Counted from the stretch's first letter, positions 1 to 9,176 are shown. The stretch is DNA of 64,000 nucleotides from Novipirellula aureliae (GCF_007860185.1 NZ_SJPY01000007.1:434001-498000); one strand, 5' to 3'. Made by a program: numbers and translations. Notes: a model not told the origin generated them from the sequence alone.

Positions 1-1217
1 GTGAAGGTGGCCGAGTTTGGGTGCCGCGGAAAGCTCAGGACCCACGTGAACCAAACGACATCCCCGAAAATGAACGCTACTACTTCTTGGAAGAACGCTA
101 TCCCGAATATGGCAACTTGGTCCCTCGGGATATCGCGACGCGAGAGATCTTTGACATCTGTGTCAATGATGGTCTGAGCGTCGATACCGACAAAATGTGC
201 GTCTATCTTGACTTGACCCATATTCCGCGAGCCGAATTGGATCGCAAGTTAGGTGGGATCATGGAAATCTATGAGAAGTTTCAAGGGGTCGATCCTCGTG
301 ACGAGCCGATGCGTATTTTCCCGGCGGTCCACTACAGCATGGGCGGTCTTTGGGCCGATTATGTCAAGTCCGCCGATGATGGCATGGAACAAGGTGCTCC
401 GCAAAACCATATGACGAACATCGAAGGCTTGTACGCCATCGGTGAATGCGATTACCACTACCACGGTGCTAACCGCCTCGGTGCTAACTCGTTGTTGTCC
501 TGTATCTTTACCGGTCTGTTCACGGGACCGTCGATCTTGAACTTTGTCGAGAAGCAAACCTCGGGGGCAAACGATCTGCCTGCGGATGTGATCGGCGCCG
601 CGGTTGCGAAAGAGCAAAAACGTCATGACGATCTGCTGGGCGGCAATCCAGGGAGTGATGAGAACCCTTATTTAATTCACCAAGAGCTTGGCGACTTGAT
701 GACTCGCGTGGCTACCGTGGTTCGCCGCAACGATCAATTGGCGGATGCAATCGAGAAGGTCAAAGGTCTGCACGAACGAGCGATGAAGGTCAACCTTTCT
801 GATACCGGCAGCTGGACCAACCAAAACGTGGTGTTTGCAAAAGCACTGCAGGACATGTTTCCACTTGCAAAAACCATTTTGCTCGGTGCGTTAATGCGAG
901 ACGAATGTCGCGGTGCTCATTATAAGCCGGAGTTCGAGAAGCCATCGTTGACCGCGGAGGACCCTGCCGAGCGACGTCGCCAAGCGGAAGAGTGGTGTGA
1001 TGCCTTCGAAAAGAACAATGAACGGTTCCTCAAGTCCACGATTGCGACTTGGAATCACGAAACTCAAATGCCTGAAATCACGTACGAAGACCTCGACACC
1101 TCGATCATTCCACCACGTCCACGATTGTATGGTTTGGTGGGTGCGAGTGAGATTGAAGAGGTTTGGAACGAGCGAGCCAAAGCGAAGAAAGAGCAGAAAC
1201 TCGCCAATACTCACTAG
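1..1217 (+). CDS. sdhA: Succinate dehydrogenase flavoprotein subunit, 5'-truncated
   Basis: This is the C-terminal ~405 residues of the FAD subunit of succinate dehydrogenase (complex II), which oxidises succinate to fumarate and passes electrons to SdhB. The reading frame is open from base 3, so the gene begins before the window; the GTG at 21 is internal. Visible family marks are the stretch around residues 130-165 (GLYAIGE, then HGANRLGANSLL), which is the conserved FAD-binding C-terminal segment, and the helical C-terminal domain with a late tyrosine/arginine-rich tail. It is followed after 112 bp by sdhB on the same strand, the usual sdhCAB order. Nothing looks broken. Identification is firm, although the catalytic arginine and histidine region upstream is mostly outside the window. 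Confidence 0.95.
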   Translation, partial: EGGRVWVPRKAQDPREPNDIPENERYYFLEERYPEYGNLVPRDIATREIFDICVNDGLSVDTDKMCVYLDLTHIPRAELDRKLGGIMEIYEKFQGVDPRDEPMRIFPAVHYSMGGLWADYVKSADDGMEQGAPQNHMTNIEGLYAIGECDYHYHGANRLGANSLLSCIFTGLFTGPSILNFVEKQTSGANDLPADVIGAAVAKEQKRHDDLLGGNPGSDENPYLIHQELGDLMTRVATVVRRNDQLADAIEKVKGLHERAMKVNLSDTGSWTNQNVVFAKALQDMFPLAKTILLGALMRDECRGAHYKPEFEKPSLTAEDPAERRRQAEEWCDAFEKNNERFLKSTIATWNHETQMPEITYEDLDTSIIPPRPRLYGLVGASEIEEVWNERAKAKKEQKLANTH

Positions 1218-1329
1218 ACCTCCTGCTCAATAGACTCCGCTACGACAATGATGGAACTCCTCTCGAGTTCTTCAACCGTTTCCTTCACAACATTTTTCCA
1301 CGCAAATTTAGAAACATCAGGATCGACGG

Positions 1330-2172
1330 ATGATTGCCCTCGACACGAAAAAACGCACTGAAATCAAGATCCGAGTCCGTCGGCAAGACGGGCCTGGCAA
1401 AAAGCCCTATTGGGAACTCCATACTTTGCCGTATGAGCCCGAGCTAAACGTGATCAGTATTTTGCAAAAAATTGCTGCCCAATCGAAGACCAGCGACGGC
1501 AAAAAAGTCACTCCCGTGGTCTGGGATTGTGGCTGCTTGGAAGAGGTTTGCGGTGCCTGCACGATGGTCATCAATGGTAAAGTACGGCAAAGCTGCAGTG
1601 CCTTGGTCGATCGTTTGCTCGAAGACAACCCCGACGAAATCGTCCTAGAGCCAATGCGAAAATTCCCTGTTTTGCGAGATTTACTTGTCGACCGTCAACG
1701 GTTGTTCAAGGCCCTCGAACGCGTCGAAGCTTGGGTCCCCGTCGACAGCTACTACGACATGGGGCCAGGCGAACGGCAATCCCGCGACTCCCAGGAACAA
1801 AACTACCCGCTCAGCCAATGCATGAGCTGTGGTTGCTGTTTGGATGCCTGTCCTCAATTCTTGAAGATCGAATTGGAACAGAAGGCTGGTGAAAGCGATG
1901 AGGATTTCCAAGCTCGCAAAAATGCGGCCTACAACGAATCCTTTGTTGGTCCTCATGCGATTTCGCAGGCGATGTTGTTCAACAACAATCCGGTTGGAAA
2001 AGCTTTAGCAGGCGAACGACTCGATGCGTTGAGCGGCCCTGGCGGCATTCAAATCTGTGGAAATGCTCAAAACTGCGTGGCCGTTTGCCCGAAAGAGATT
2101 CCGCTTACCACTTCCATTGCCCGCGCCGGTCGAGCGACCACGTTGCACGCGATTCGGAGCTGGTTCGAATAA
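1330..2172 (+). CDS. sdhB: Succinate dehydrogenase iron-sulfur subunit
   Basis: This 280-residue protein relays electrons from SdhA to the quinone site through three Fe-S clusters. The sequence shows a plant-type [2Fe-2S] domain with cysteines around residues 65-90 (CGCLEEVCGAC, then a later Cys), and a C-terminal ferredoxin-like domain with CMSCGCCLDAC near residue 164 and CGNAQNC followed by VCPKEIP near residue 243, supplying the [4Fe-4S] and [3Fe-4S] ligands. Length is slightly above the usual ~240-260. ATG at 1330 is the first start in frame. It lies 112 bp after sdhA, so the two are probably cotranscribed; no obvious terminator sits between them. Confidence 0.95.
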   Translation: MIALDTKKRTEIKIRVRRQDGPGKKPYWELHTLPYEPELNVISILQKIAAQSKTSDGKKVTPVVWDCGCLEEVCGACTMVINGKVRQSCSALVDRLLEDNPDEIVLEPMRKFPVLRDLLVDRQRLFKALERVEAWVPVDSYYDMGPGERQSRDSQEQNYPLSQCMSCGCCLDACPQFLKIELEQKAGESDEDFQARKNAAYNESFVGPHAISQAMLFNNNPVGKALAGERLDALSGPGGIQICGNAQNCVAVCPKEIPLTTSIARAGRATTLHAIRSWFE

Positions 2173-2230
2173 AAACGCTTGTTGCGGGACTTCTTTGCAA
2201 GCCATTTTAGCGGAGTGCAGGTCCAGGGCC

Positions 2231-2259
2231 TTGGTTCGTTGTCGTATTTTTGCTACACT
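2231..2259 (+). promoter_or_regulatory. Sigma-70-like promoter for the 29-residue basic protein
   Basis: TTGGTT at 2231-2236 and TACACT at 2254-2259 are separated by exactly 17 bp, and they lie in the gap after sdhB. Transcription would begin near 2266 and give a ~90-nt leader before the small gene at 2357. This is a motif match only. Confidence 0.4.
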
Positions 2260-2356
2260 GACCGTTAAGGAAGGTCCTTATTCAACATTTAGAAATGAAC
2301 AAAGCGGCCTGAGCCGCACAGAAAACTTAAATCGAAGAAACGGGAGAATAATCTAG

Positions 2357-2446
2357 GTGGGTACGAAGCGAACAGGAAAAGGCCGGCGAAAAGTAGGGCG
2401 TAAAAAGCGGCGTATGCGAGCAAAGATTCGCCATCGCAAGAAATAA
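2357..2446 (+). CDS. 29-residue highly basic protein, possibly AURKAIP1/COX24-like
   Basis: This is a very short gene starting with GTG and encoding 29 residues, more than half of them Arg or Lys, with the core KVGRKKRRMRAKIRHRKK. Support for translation is a good ribosome site (GGGAG at 2342-2346, about 10 bases before GTG), a promoter-like pair upstream and a strong terminator ~65 bp downstream. The pattern resembles the small AURKAIP1/COX24-domain (mS38-like) proteins, which bind the small ribosomal subunit, but I infer this from composition and motif shape only. It could instead be another small RNA-binding protein. It sits alone between sdhB and a terminator. Confidence 0.6.
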   Translation: MGTKRTGKGRRKVGRKKRRMRAKIRHRKK

Positions 2447-2510
2447 CGAATGGGTTGTCACGGCCTTTTTCCGTGCTTCCAAAGTCGTTTCCCACTTATG
2501 ATTCATCTAA

Positions 2511-2539
2511 AAAACTCGGAGTTGCTCCGAGTTTTTTTT
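2511..2539 (+). terminator. Rho-independent terminator
   Basis: A 7-bp perfect GC-rich stem, CTCGGAG and CTCCGAG around a TTG loop, is flanked by an A-run on the left and eight Ts on the right. It lies 65 bp beyond the stop of the small basic gene and should end its transcript. The A-run would also let it act for minus-strand transcription. From here to 2739 I see no gene. Confidence 0.85.
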
Positions 2540-2739
2540 ATGCACTCATGCTTTGGCGCAGCCAAGAATTAGGGTCAGAGCCTTTCGTGGCTGTGGCTTC
2601 CCGCCGCAGCCTGCTGGAGCAAGATGCCCCAGCCACTCTTTGCCAAGCCTAAAATCAAGCGGTGACATAGCACACGTCCTTCTGCTGAAGCGAACTTGGA
2701 TCGGCGCAATGGATGCGGTCCAATGTCGAGCGACTTCCG

Positions 2740-2919
2740 CTACCGCTTGATCGGCGGTCGGATCGATTCGACGGTCCAACCGATCGATGCGTACGTGCGG
2801 TTGAACTCGGCGATGAAGTCTTCGGCGGCCGAATCGGGTAATACGATCGAACCAGCTGCCTTGGCGTCCTCGTTCAAGATGACCGCATCACACTGGCCAG
2901 TTTTTCGTGGACTGCTCAT
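2740..2919 (-). CDS. 59-residue conserved-looking hypothetical protein
   Basis: This 59-residue reading frame starts with ATG at 2919, with GGGAG about 10 bases upstream on the minus strand, and ends with TAG. The product begins MSSPRKTGQCDAVI and ends WTVESIRPPIKR. It is soluble and mildly charged, with no membrane segment. It starts 39 bp after the stop of the D-2-hydroxyacid dehydrogenase on the same strand, so it is probably the last gene of that transcript. I do not recognise a family. Codon use and the ribosome site make it credible as a gene, and it is too short for most automatic calls. Confidence 0.6.
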   Translation of the reverse strand: MSSPRKTGQCDAVILNEDAKAAGSIVLPDSAAEDFIAEFNRTYASIGWTVESIRPPIKR

Positions 2920-2958
2920 TGAACCGACTCCCTTCTTTTCGTGGTAACACCATTTCGT

Positions 2959-3969
2959 TTACTGATCGTCTCGATCCGATCGTGTCGTTTCGCCCATTCC
3001 TTGATAGACAACCGAGGGGTGGGGAAACCCTAGACGTTTATCGACCAAATTGTACGGTTTTTCTCCCGCCAGAAAACGTCTTAAATTCACGCAAGCCAAA
3101 TGAGTCGAATCATCCACTCGTGAGAATGACTGGGCACCGACGTGCGGCGTGATGATCACGTTCGGGTTGTCCCACAGAGGACTCGTCGCGGCTAACGGTT
3201 CGACTTCCGTGACATCCAACCCCGCCCCCGCAAGTTTCCCACTCTGCAGTGCTCTGACCAGTGCAGCTTCTTTAACCACACTGCCGCGTGCTACGTTGAT
3301 CAAGTAGGATCGGTCTGGCATCTTCGCAAATCGGTCGTCGTCGAACAAACCGAGTGTGTTGTTGTTGAGCGGCAACGTCAAAATCACGATCTCGCTCTCG
3401 GACAGCAGTTGATCGAGCCGGTCGGATTCCCACAATTCGTCCAGTTCCGCTGGTTTATCGACAGGGTAGTAGTCCGTGGCGATCAAGCGGATGTCCCAAG
3501 GCGCTAGCATTTTGGCAATCATTCGCCCATTACCGCCCATACCGACGATTCCAACCGTCTTGCCTCGTAAATCATCCGTCGGCAAACGGGTGAAATCTCG
3601 TGCCGCCTCGGCTCGAAAGAATTGAGGCAACTTGCGAAGCAACCCAAACAATAGTGCAAACGTTTGTTCGGCCACCTGCGGAGCAAATAAGCCCGACGCG
3701 CTGCTAACCGGAATATCCGAGTCAATCACCCCGGGGACCAAACAGTGATCGAGTCCTGCGGCCGATGATTGGATCCACCGCAATCGGCCTGCCTTCAGAA
3801 CGCGATCCCAATCGACCGGTACTTTCGCGTGGCCGATAAAGATATCGGCGGTCGGCAAAAGTTCGTCAATTTCACTCTGCTCCGCAGCCACAATCTCGGC
3901 ATCAGGTGCGGCAGCTTGGATTTGTTTAATATGATGGTCTAAGACCGGATAGCAAAGAACAATTCGCAT
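2959..3969 (-). CDS. D-2-hydroxyacid dehydrogenase (NAD-dependent)
   Basis: This 336-residue cytosolic oxidoreductase interconverts a 2-oxoacid and its D-2-hydroxyacid with NAD(H). The Rossmann motif GMGGNG appears near residue 147. The family catalytic residues are visible as Arg in NVARGSVV (~residue 230), a Glu in the GLDVTEVEPL segment (~255) and His in TPHVGAQS (~280). Length matches the family. The substrate cannot be read from the sequence; glyoxylate/hydroxypyruvate reductase and phosphoglycerate dehydrogenase-like roles are both possible, but no ACT domain is present. ATG at 3969 is the first start. A small hypothetical gene follows 39 bp downstream. Confidence 0.85.
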   Translation of the reverse strand: MRIVLCYPVLDHHIKQIQAAAPDAEIVAAEQSEIDELLPTADIFIGHAKVPVDWDRVLKAGRLRWIQSSAAGLDHCLVPGVIDSDIPVSSASGLFAPQVAEQTFALLFGLLRKLPQFFRAEAARDFTRLPTDDLRGKTVGIVGMGGNGRMIAKMLAPWDIRLIATDYYPVDKPAELDELWESDRLDQLLSESEIVILTLPLNNNTLGLFDDDRFAKMPDRSYLINVARGSVVKEAALVRALQSGKLAGAGLDVTEVEPLAATSPLWDNPNVIITPHVGAQSFSRVDDSTHLACVNLRRFLAGEKPYNLVDKRLGFPHPSVVYQGMGETTRSDRDDQ

Positions 3970-4002
3970 GACAGTGGATCGTTAGGGATTCTTTTATAAA
4001 CC

Positions 4003-4024
4003 GTGCCCTAGGCTTCTAGCCTAG
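4003..4024 (+). repeat. Degenerate REP-like palindrome, family B
   Basis: The 22-bp sequence has the core CCTAGGCTTCTAGCCTAG and is one or two bases away from the two perfect copies at 10283-10340. The GTAG head is changed to GTGC. It lies just upstream of the dehydrogenase start. Confidence 0.55.
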
Positions 4025-4228
4025 CCCACGCTCAAAACGCAAGATAACATCGAGCGACCAACCGTGAATTTACTCTGCTTGAATGCTTTCGCGAAGGCCG
4101 TGTTTTGCCAACAGGCTCGCGCCGCCAAATAACTGGATTCAAGAATACGATAAGTCGAAGAGCGACAAAGAAAAACCGGTGCACCGATTTCGGCAAAATA
4201 TCGGTGCAATCTCATTTTTGAGTGCATT

Positions 4229-4316
4229 GCATTCAGGCATTCAGGCATTCAGGCATTCAGGCATTCAGGCATTCAGGCATTCAGGCATTCAGGCATTCAG
4301 GCATTCAGGCATTCAG
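4229..4316 (+). repeat. Tandem array of GCATTCAG, 11 perfect units
   Basis: Eleven identical 8-bp units run without interruption from 4229 to 4316. Because 8 is not a multiple of 3 but 24 is, the array stays open in some frames, giving an 8-residue repeat in translation. I regard it as non-coding. The surrounding 3970-4566 gap holds no other gene I can support. Confidence 0.95.
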
Positions 4317-4566
4317 AAATTTCATTTCATCAACGTTGAAGGTGAACAACAAAATTGCAATATCGTCCTGGGGGGCGGCATATTGTGCTTGGACATCGAA
4401 CGGTTCAATACTCAGTGCCAGCCGTTTTGGACGCGTAAGAAGCGGCGAACCAGACGATGCGGCGAACCATTTTCCAAAGTTCTTAACCAGTTTGCACCAA
4501 TTGACTTGCTCGAGCCACGACCGAACCAAAATCGGTGGTGCAGTCGAAGACGCCACACCGCGTGTG

Positions 4567-5784
4567 TCATTCCGCGCGCAGTGCATCGATAGGTTCGAGG
4601 GAGGCAGCGCGAACGGCGGGATAAAGACCGAAGGCAACCCCTAGCGAGACCGAGAAGACGACGCCGATGGCGGCTGCGGGCCACGAGACGACCATATCCA
4701 CGTAACCTAGAGAGCCAATGATCCTGGCACCGCCAACCCCCATCGCCACGCCCATCAGTCCTCCCAGGCCAGCGAGCATCCCGGATTCCAGAAGAAACTG
4801 GTTGCGGATATCGCACCGCCTAGCACCGACGGCTCGGCGAAGTCCAATCTCTGGGGTCCGCTCCCGCACTGAAATGAGCATAACAGCCAAGATTCCTACG
4901 CCGCCGACCATTAGCGAAATTCCCGAAACGCTACCGATCAACAACGTCATCGCCTGCGCCGTTTCACGCTCGGTTTCCAGCAGCACCGCTTGATTCTGGA
5001 TGGTGAAATCGTCTGGCTTATCATCCAATCGGTGCCGCTGACGTAGTCGTTCACGGATTTCATTTTCCGCTTGGGCAAGCTCACCACTCGAATTTCCCTG
5101 CACGTAGATCGTCTGAACAAAATCGACATTCATCACACGCCGCATCGCGGTATCCAACGGGATGATTACCACATCATCCTGATCGAGTCCGTTGCCATCG
5201 ATCCCTTTGGGTTCGGTAACACCAATAACCTCGAAGGGGACTCGCCCGACCCGAAACGTAAGCCCAATCGGATCAGCCCCTAGAAAGAGGTTCTCGACCA
5301 CCGTGGGACCAAGCACGGCAACTCGGCGTCGACCACGGCATTCGTTCTGGTCAAAAACACGCCCCGATGCGATGCCGATATTGCGGATCGGAAACCCTTG
5401 TGGCGTGATCCCAAGGACGGTGGTGTTGGCGTTTTCGGATTCCCAGCGGGTGGCAAATTTCTTGGTTATTGCAGGCGACGCCAAAGCAACGGCCGGACAA
5501 TCGGCTTGAATTGCGACAGCGTCCTCGACCTTCAAAGTGGTAACGGTGCTCATTTGCCGCTGTCGGCCAGCAATGATTTTTGTCTGGCCAGCACTGACAG
5601 TAATCAAATTCGTCCCCATTTGGCGGATCCGGCCCAGGATGCGTTCTTCAGCGCCTTTACCCGCCGAGACCATCAGAATCACTGCGGAGACCCCCACGAT
5701 GATGCCCAGCGTGCTGAGCATCGTTCGGAGCGGGTGTGCCGCCAAGATTTCAACGGACAGGGCAACGCTCTTGGACCATTTCAT
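4567..5784 (-). CDS. MacB-type ABC transporter permease (second permease)
   Basis: This ~405-residue inner-membrane permease has MacB/FtsX architecture: an N-terminal helix (LRTMLSTLGIIVGVSAVILMV), a large periplasmic MacB_PCD domain of ~220 residues, and three C-terminal helices with the family segment ISVRERTPEIGLRRAVGARR. I chose ATG at 5784 because it overlaps the stop of the preceding permease as ATGA; the reading frame extends 13 codons upstream but there reads antisense-like tail sequence. It is the last gene of the operon that begins with the ECF sigma factor at 10969. Together with its paralogue it should form the heterodimeric channel of an export or lipoprotein-extraction ABC system. 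Confidence 0.88.
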   Translation of the reverse strand: MKWSKSVALSVEILAAHPLRTMLSTLGIIVGVSAVILMVSAGKGAEERILGRIRQMGTNLITVSAGQTKIIAGRQRQMSTVTTLKVEDAVAIQADCPAVALASPAITKKFATRWESENANTTVLGITPQGFPIRNIGIASGRVFDQNECRGRRRVAVLGPTVVENLFLGADPIGLTFRVGRVPFEVIGVTEPKGIDGNGLDQDDVVIIPLDTAMRRVMNVDFVQTIYVQGNSSGELAQAENEIRERLRQRHRLDDKPDDFTIQNQAVLLETERETAQAMTLLIGSVSGISLMVGGVGILAVMLISVRERTPEIGLRRAVGARRCDIRNQFLLESGMLAGLGGLMGVAMGVGGARIIGSLGYVDMVVSWPAAAIGVVFSVSLGVAFGLYPAVRAASLEPIDALRAE

Positions 5785-6992
5785 CGCAGCGCTTCCACGG
5801 GGCTTAGCCGCGCAGCACGCCAAGCCGGCTGGACGCCAGAAACCGTCCCCACCAAGAGTGCAAATGCAATTGACAAAGCAAAAGGTTGCCAGGTTACCAT
5901 CGCAGGCAGCGGAGTCAGCTTTGCGATGCCGATTGCAACCGCTGCGCCGAGCAAACTGCCCAACAGCATTCCCAGAAAGGTTACGCTGAGGGATTCGGTA
6001 AGAAATTGCACAAACACATCGCTTCGCGTTGCTCCCAGTGCCCGTCGCAACCCGATTTCGTTAGTGCGTTCAGCGACGGAGATGAGCATAATATTCATCA
6101 ATACAATTCCGCCGACCAGTAAGCTTAAAGCCGCCAACGCAATCAGCAGTATCGAAAAGGTGCGTGAGGTGCCACGGGCAAGTTCGGCAATAATCGTTGG
6201 CGTGACGATGCGAAAGTCGTCTTCCACGGCAGGGGTAATGTGGTGTCGACTGCGGATAATTTGCTCGATCTGTTCGGCCTGCTGTGCCATCAGAGACGCA
6301 TCCTCACTGACAACGCGGATGGCACCGATATGGTCCACATTCATCACACGTCGCATCGCGGTTGTGATCGGGATCACGATGCGATTGTCGAAATCGCCTC
6401 CTCCGCCCCCCGCGGTACCGCGACGCTCCAACACCCCTTTGACGGTGAGACTAACCTTGTTGATATAGAGACTTTTTCCCACCGGGTCTGTGCCAGCAAA
6501 AAGATCGCGTCCAACCGAATCACCGATGACACAGACGCGGCTCATGGTTGCCACATCCTGGTCGGTGATCCCATCCCCCTGAGCGACATCCCAAGCCCAC
6601 GCGCTGTGCCAATTTGGTTCGACACCCCAGACGACCGATTGAATTTGGTTCGCCTGGTACTTCAAATTCACGTCGAACTGCCAAGCTTGTGGAGCGACTG
6701 TTCTTACTCCGTCAACCTGTTCGCGGATTGCTTCGGCATCGGCCAAAGTGAGCGTCGTCACGCTCGTGTCCGGCGGGGGCAGAGCTCTTCCTCCACCGGC
6801 GATGACCATCATCGCGGTCGGGCCGAAATTGTCCACCTGTTTCATGATCTTCTTCTCGGTGCCTTTGCCGATCGACATGATGACGGTCAAGGCGGCGATC
6901 CCGACAATCGTGCCAGCCATCATGAGAAACGTTCGTACCTTGTTCGCGGCTAGCGAGTTGACGCCTTCGCCTGCAATCCGTAGCATCCTCAT
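5781..6992 (-). CDS. MacB-type ABC transporter permease (first permease)
   Basis: This 403-residue paralogue of the downstream permease has the same plan: an N-terminal helix (VRTFLMMAGTIVGIAALTVIM), a periplasmic domain, and C-terminal helices with ISVAERTNEIGLRRALGATR. Start and stop both lie in ATGA overlaps, with the ATPase (6989-6992) and the second permease (5781-5784), so translation is coupled and equal amounts are expected. Two separate permeases with a separate ATPase differ from true MacB, where ATPase and permease are one chain used as a homodimer. The substrate is unknown. Confidence 0.88.
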   Translation of the reverse strand: MRMLRIAGEGVNSLAANKVRTFLMMAGTIVGIAALTVIMSIGKGTEKKIMKQVDNFGPTAMMVIAGGGRALPPPDTSVTTLTLADAEAIREQVDGVRTVAPQAWQFDVNLKYQANQIQSVVWGVEPNWHSAWAWDVAQGDGITDQDVATMSRVCVIGDSVGRDLFAGTDPVGKSLYINKVSLTVKGVLERRGTAGGGGGDFDNRIVIPITTAMRRVMNVDHIGAIRVVSEDASLMAQQAEQIEQIIRSRHHITPAVEDDFRIVTPTIIAELARGTSRTFSILLIALAALSLLVGGIVLMNIMLISVAERTNEIGLRRALGATRSDVFVQFLTESLSVTFLGMLLGSLLGAAVAIGIAKLTPLPAMVTWQPFALSIAFALLVGTVSGVQPAWRAARLSPVEALR

Positions 6993-7726
6993 GACCCGAT
7001 CTCCGCTGCTGCGGGCAGCGAGGCCAATTCCGCCTCCGCATCCCTGGGTTGACGAATGAGTTCGTCTTCTGCGATCTGGCCATCCACCAAGACGATAACG
7101 CGATCGGCGTGCTCGGCCACGTCACGATCGTGAGTGATCATCACGATCGTCCTGCCCTCTTGATGTAAGCGTTGAAAAATCGCCAATACCTCTGCACCGC
7201 TGCGGCTGTCCAGATTGCCTGTCGGTTCGTCGGCCAAGATGATCGAAGGAGTTGTGATCAACGCTCTTGCAATCGCGACCCGTTGTTGCTGGCCCCCTGA
7301 GAGTTGGCGGGGCCGGTATTCCACGCGGTCGGCAAGACCGACCATGCTAAGTGCGTTTTCGCCGAGTTCTTCGGGATCCTCTGGATAGTCGTCGGTGTAG
7401 AGCAGGGGCAGGAGTACATTCTTAAGTGCGGTGGTTCGCTGTAGCAGATGGAACTGCTGAAAAACAAACCCGATCTTGTGATTTCTCCAATGCGCCAGTT
7501 CGTCATCATCCAGGTCAACCATATCGACGTCGTCAAGTCGGTAGTGTCCCTCGGTCGGTTTGTCGAGGCAGCCGAGGATATTCATGAGCGTCGACTTTCC
7601 TGTACCGGACGAGCCCATGATCGCAACGTATTCGCCAGGTTCGACCCTGAACGAGATCCCTTTGAGTACGGGAGTGGTTACGTTCCCCGTCTGATACGTT
7701 TTTTCGATGTTCTGTAATTCAATCAT
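6989..7726 (-). CDS. ABC transporter ATP-binding protein, LolD/MacB type
   Basis: This 245-residue cytoplasmic ATPase energises the two permeases downstream. The Walker A motif is GSSGTGKST (~residue 37), the signature is LSGGQQQR, Walker B and the D-loop are [13 protein letters not shown], and the switch His is in MITHD. I start it at ATG 7726 ([11 protein letters not shown]), where LolD-family proteins begin, with AGGAG about 12 bases upstream; the open frame runs 23 codons further but without family similarity. The stop overlaps the first permease start. The closest functional class is MacB/LolCDE-type tripartite export. Confidence 0.93.
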   Translation of the reverse strand: MIELQNIEKTYQTGNVTTPVLKGISFRVEPGEYVAIMGSSGTGKSTLMNILGCLDKPTEGHYRLDDVDMVDLDDDELAHWRNHKIGFVFQQFHLLQRTTALKNVLLPLLYTDDYPEDPEELGENALSMVGLADRVEYRPRQLSGGQQQRVAIARALITTPSIILADEPTGNLDSRSGAEVLAIFQRLHQEGRTIVMITHDRDVAEHADRVIVLVDGQIAEDELIRQPRDAEAELASLPAAAEIGS

Positions 7727-7766
7727 GGATGATAGTCTCCTCGTACTATCGGCCAGCCTACGATAA

Positions 7767-9176
7767 CTAAATGGTTGTTTTGTCACCAACGTCAACTTGG
7801 CGTTCTAAGGGTGGTTCGAGAAAGACCGTTTGACCTTCCTCCAGCCCCGCGACGATCTCGACCGACTGGCCATCCTTCCAGCCAATCGTGACATCGCGAA
7901 CCTCGGGTTGGCCGTGGTTGGAAACGTAGACGACGTTTCGGCCTCGTTCTCGCTTGATGGCCTTTGCTGGAATCGCCAACACATTGTCTCGTTTTTCGAG
8001 GTAGATGGTCACACTAGCAGTCATCTCGGGTCTCAGTCGTCCGTGAAAAGGCGTCTCGATATCGACGACCACATCGTAGTTGACGACATTGTCTTGGATG
8101 AATGCGGTCGGATAGATCGCTGAGACCCTACCTTCAAACTCGCTTTCTGGAAAAGCATCGACGGTGAACACGCTACGTTGACCGACCTGAACCTTGCCGA
8201 TGTCCACTTCATCGACATAGGCATCGACCTGAAGCCGCTGCAAATCAATGATCGTCACGAATGTCGGCGCTTGCATCCCCGCGGCAACGGTTTCTCCTTC
8301 CTCGGTGGAAACCGATGCAATCACACCGTCGATCGGTGCGGTGATTGTTGCGTAAGAAAGTTGGACCTGTGCGTGTTCCAAAGCTGACATCGCCCTCGAG
8401 ATTTCGGGTCGGGCCTGATGAATTTCTTCAGTGAAGCGGGTTTCGACAAGCTCCAGTTCTTTACGAGCCGTAGCAACATGAGTTCTTGAAACGGCGAAAC
8501 GCTCCTCCGCCTCCTCCAACTCATCGTCCGCCGCAGCACCTCGGCTATGGAGCTGACGCTGACGCTGACACTCTTTCTCATTGAGTGTGTAAGTAGCTTG
8601 ACACTCATCCAAATCCAGTTGTGCTTTTTCCAATTCTGTGGGTAGCAGCGTTTCGATGGAGGTGAGCTTAGCGCGGGCGAGATCCAATTCCGCCTGCCGC
8701 TGCCGGACTGTCGCCTCCAGGTCTGACTGTTCTAATCGAGCGATGACCTGTTTTTTAGTTACCTTGTCGCCAATATTTGCATACAACCGTTCCACTTTTC
8801 CCGAAAGCCGAGCTCCCACGCGTACCTCCGCGCCAACCTGTGGTTGCACGGCGCCCGTCGCGAGCACCGACGAAGAGAAATCGCAGCGGATTACGGTTGC
8901 GGTGGAGACAACGGTTTCTGCCGAATGTGTCGTGCGATTAGCATACCACCACCATCCAACACTGAATCCAATCATCGAAAAAAGGAACAGCCACCAAACA
9001 ACTCGTCTCTTCTTCTTGCGTCGCTTCTTGCGTAACGCTCGACCGGTAGACGCGTCAGTCACGTGAGGTTGCCCTCGTCGTGACTTAACCGTTCGCGTTG
9101 CCACATTGCCTGCAATACTCTTCTGGGGTGGCGACTTGAGTTCGTCTGCTGTGATATCGGGGGAGTCGATGGTCAT
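7767..9176 (-). CDS. HlyD/MacA-type periplasmic adaptor (membrane fusion protein)
   Basis: This 469-residue protein has a Lys/Arg-rich cytoplasmic head, one membrane helix near residues 59-79, then the adaptor plan: a biotinyl-lipoyl half, a long coiled coil (~residues 130-270) rich in Glu, Gln and Arg, the second lipoyl half (ATITAPIDGVIASV), a beta-barrel and a membrane-proximal domain. It should bridge the ABC permeases to an outer-membrane channel, which is not encoded in this window. The N-terminal extension of ~55 residues is longer than in MacA. Its start overlaps the stop of the upstream sensor gene (ATGA), and the ATPase follows after 40 bp. Confidence 0.88.
   Translation of the reverse strand: MTIDSPDITADELKSPPQKSIAGNVATRTVKSRRGQPHVTDASTGRALRKKRRKKKRRVVWWLFLFSMIGFSVGWWWYANRTTHSAETVVSTATVIRCDFSSSVLATGAVQPQVGAEVRVGARLSGKVERLYANIGDKVTKKQVIARLEQSDLEATVRQRQAELDLARAKLTSIETLLPTELEKAQLDLDECQATYTLNEKECQRQRQLHSRGAAADDELEEAEERFAVSRTHVATARKELELVETRFTEEIHQARPEISRAMSALEHAQVQLSYATITAPIDGVIASVSTEEGETVAAGMQAPTFVTIIDLQRLQVDAYVDEVDIGKVQVGQRSVFTVDAFPESEFEGRVSAIYPTAFIQDNVVNYDVVVDIETPFHGRLRPEMTASVTIYLEKRDNVLAIPAKAIKRERGRNVVYVSNHGQPEVRDVTIGWKDGQSVEIVAGLEEGQTVFLEPPLERQVDVGDKTTI

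Noticed and set aside
4083-4644. Plus-strand frames with HSGIQAFR repeats
   Set aside because: The repeat arises from the 8-bp array and the frames overlap the permease gene on the other strand.
5398-6468. 356-codon plus-strand frame opposite the permeases
   Set aside because: It is antisense to two clear MacB-type permeases and has no family features.
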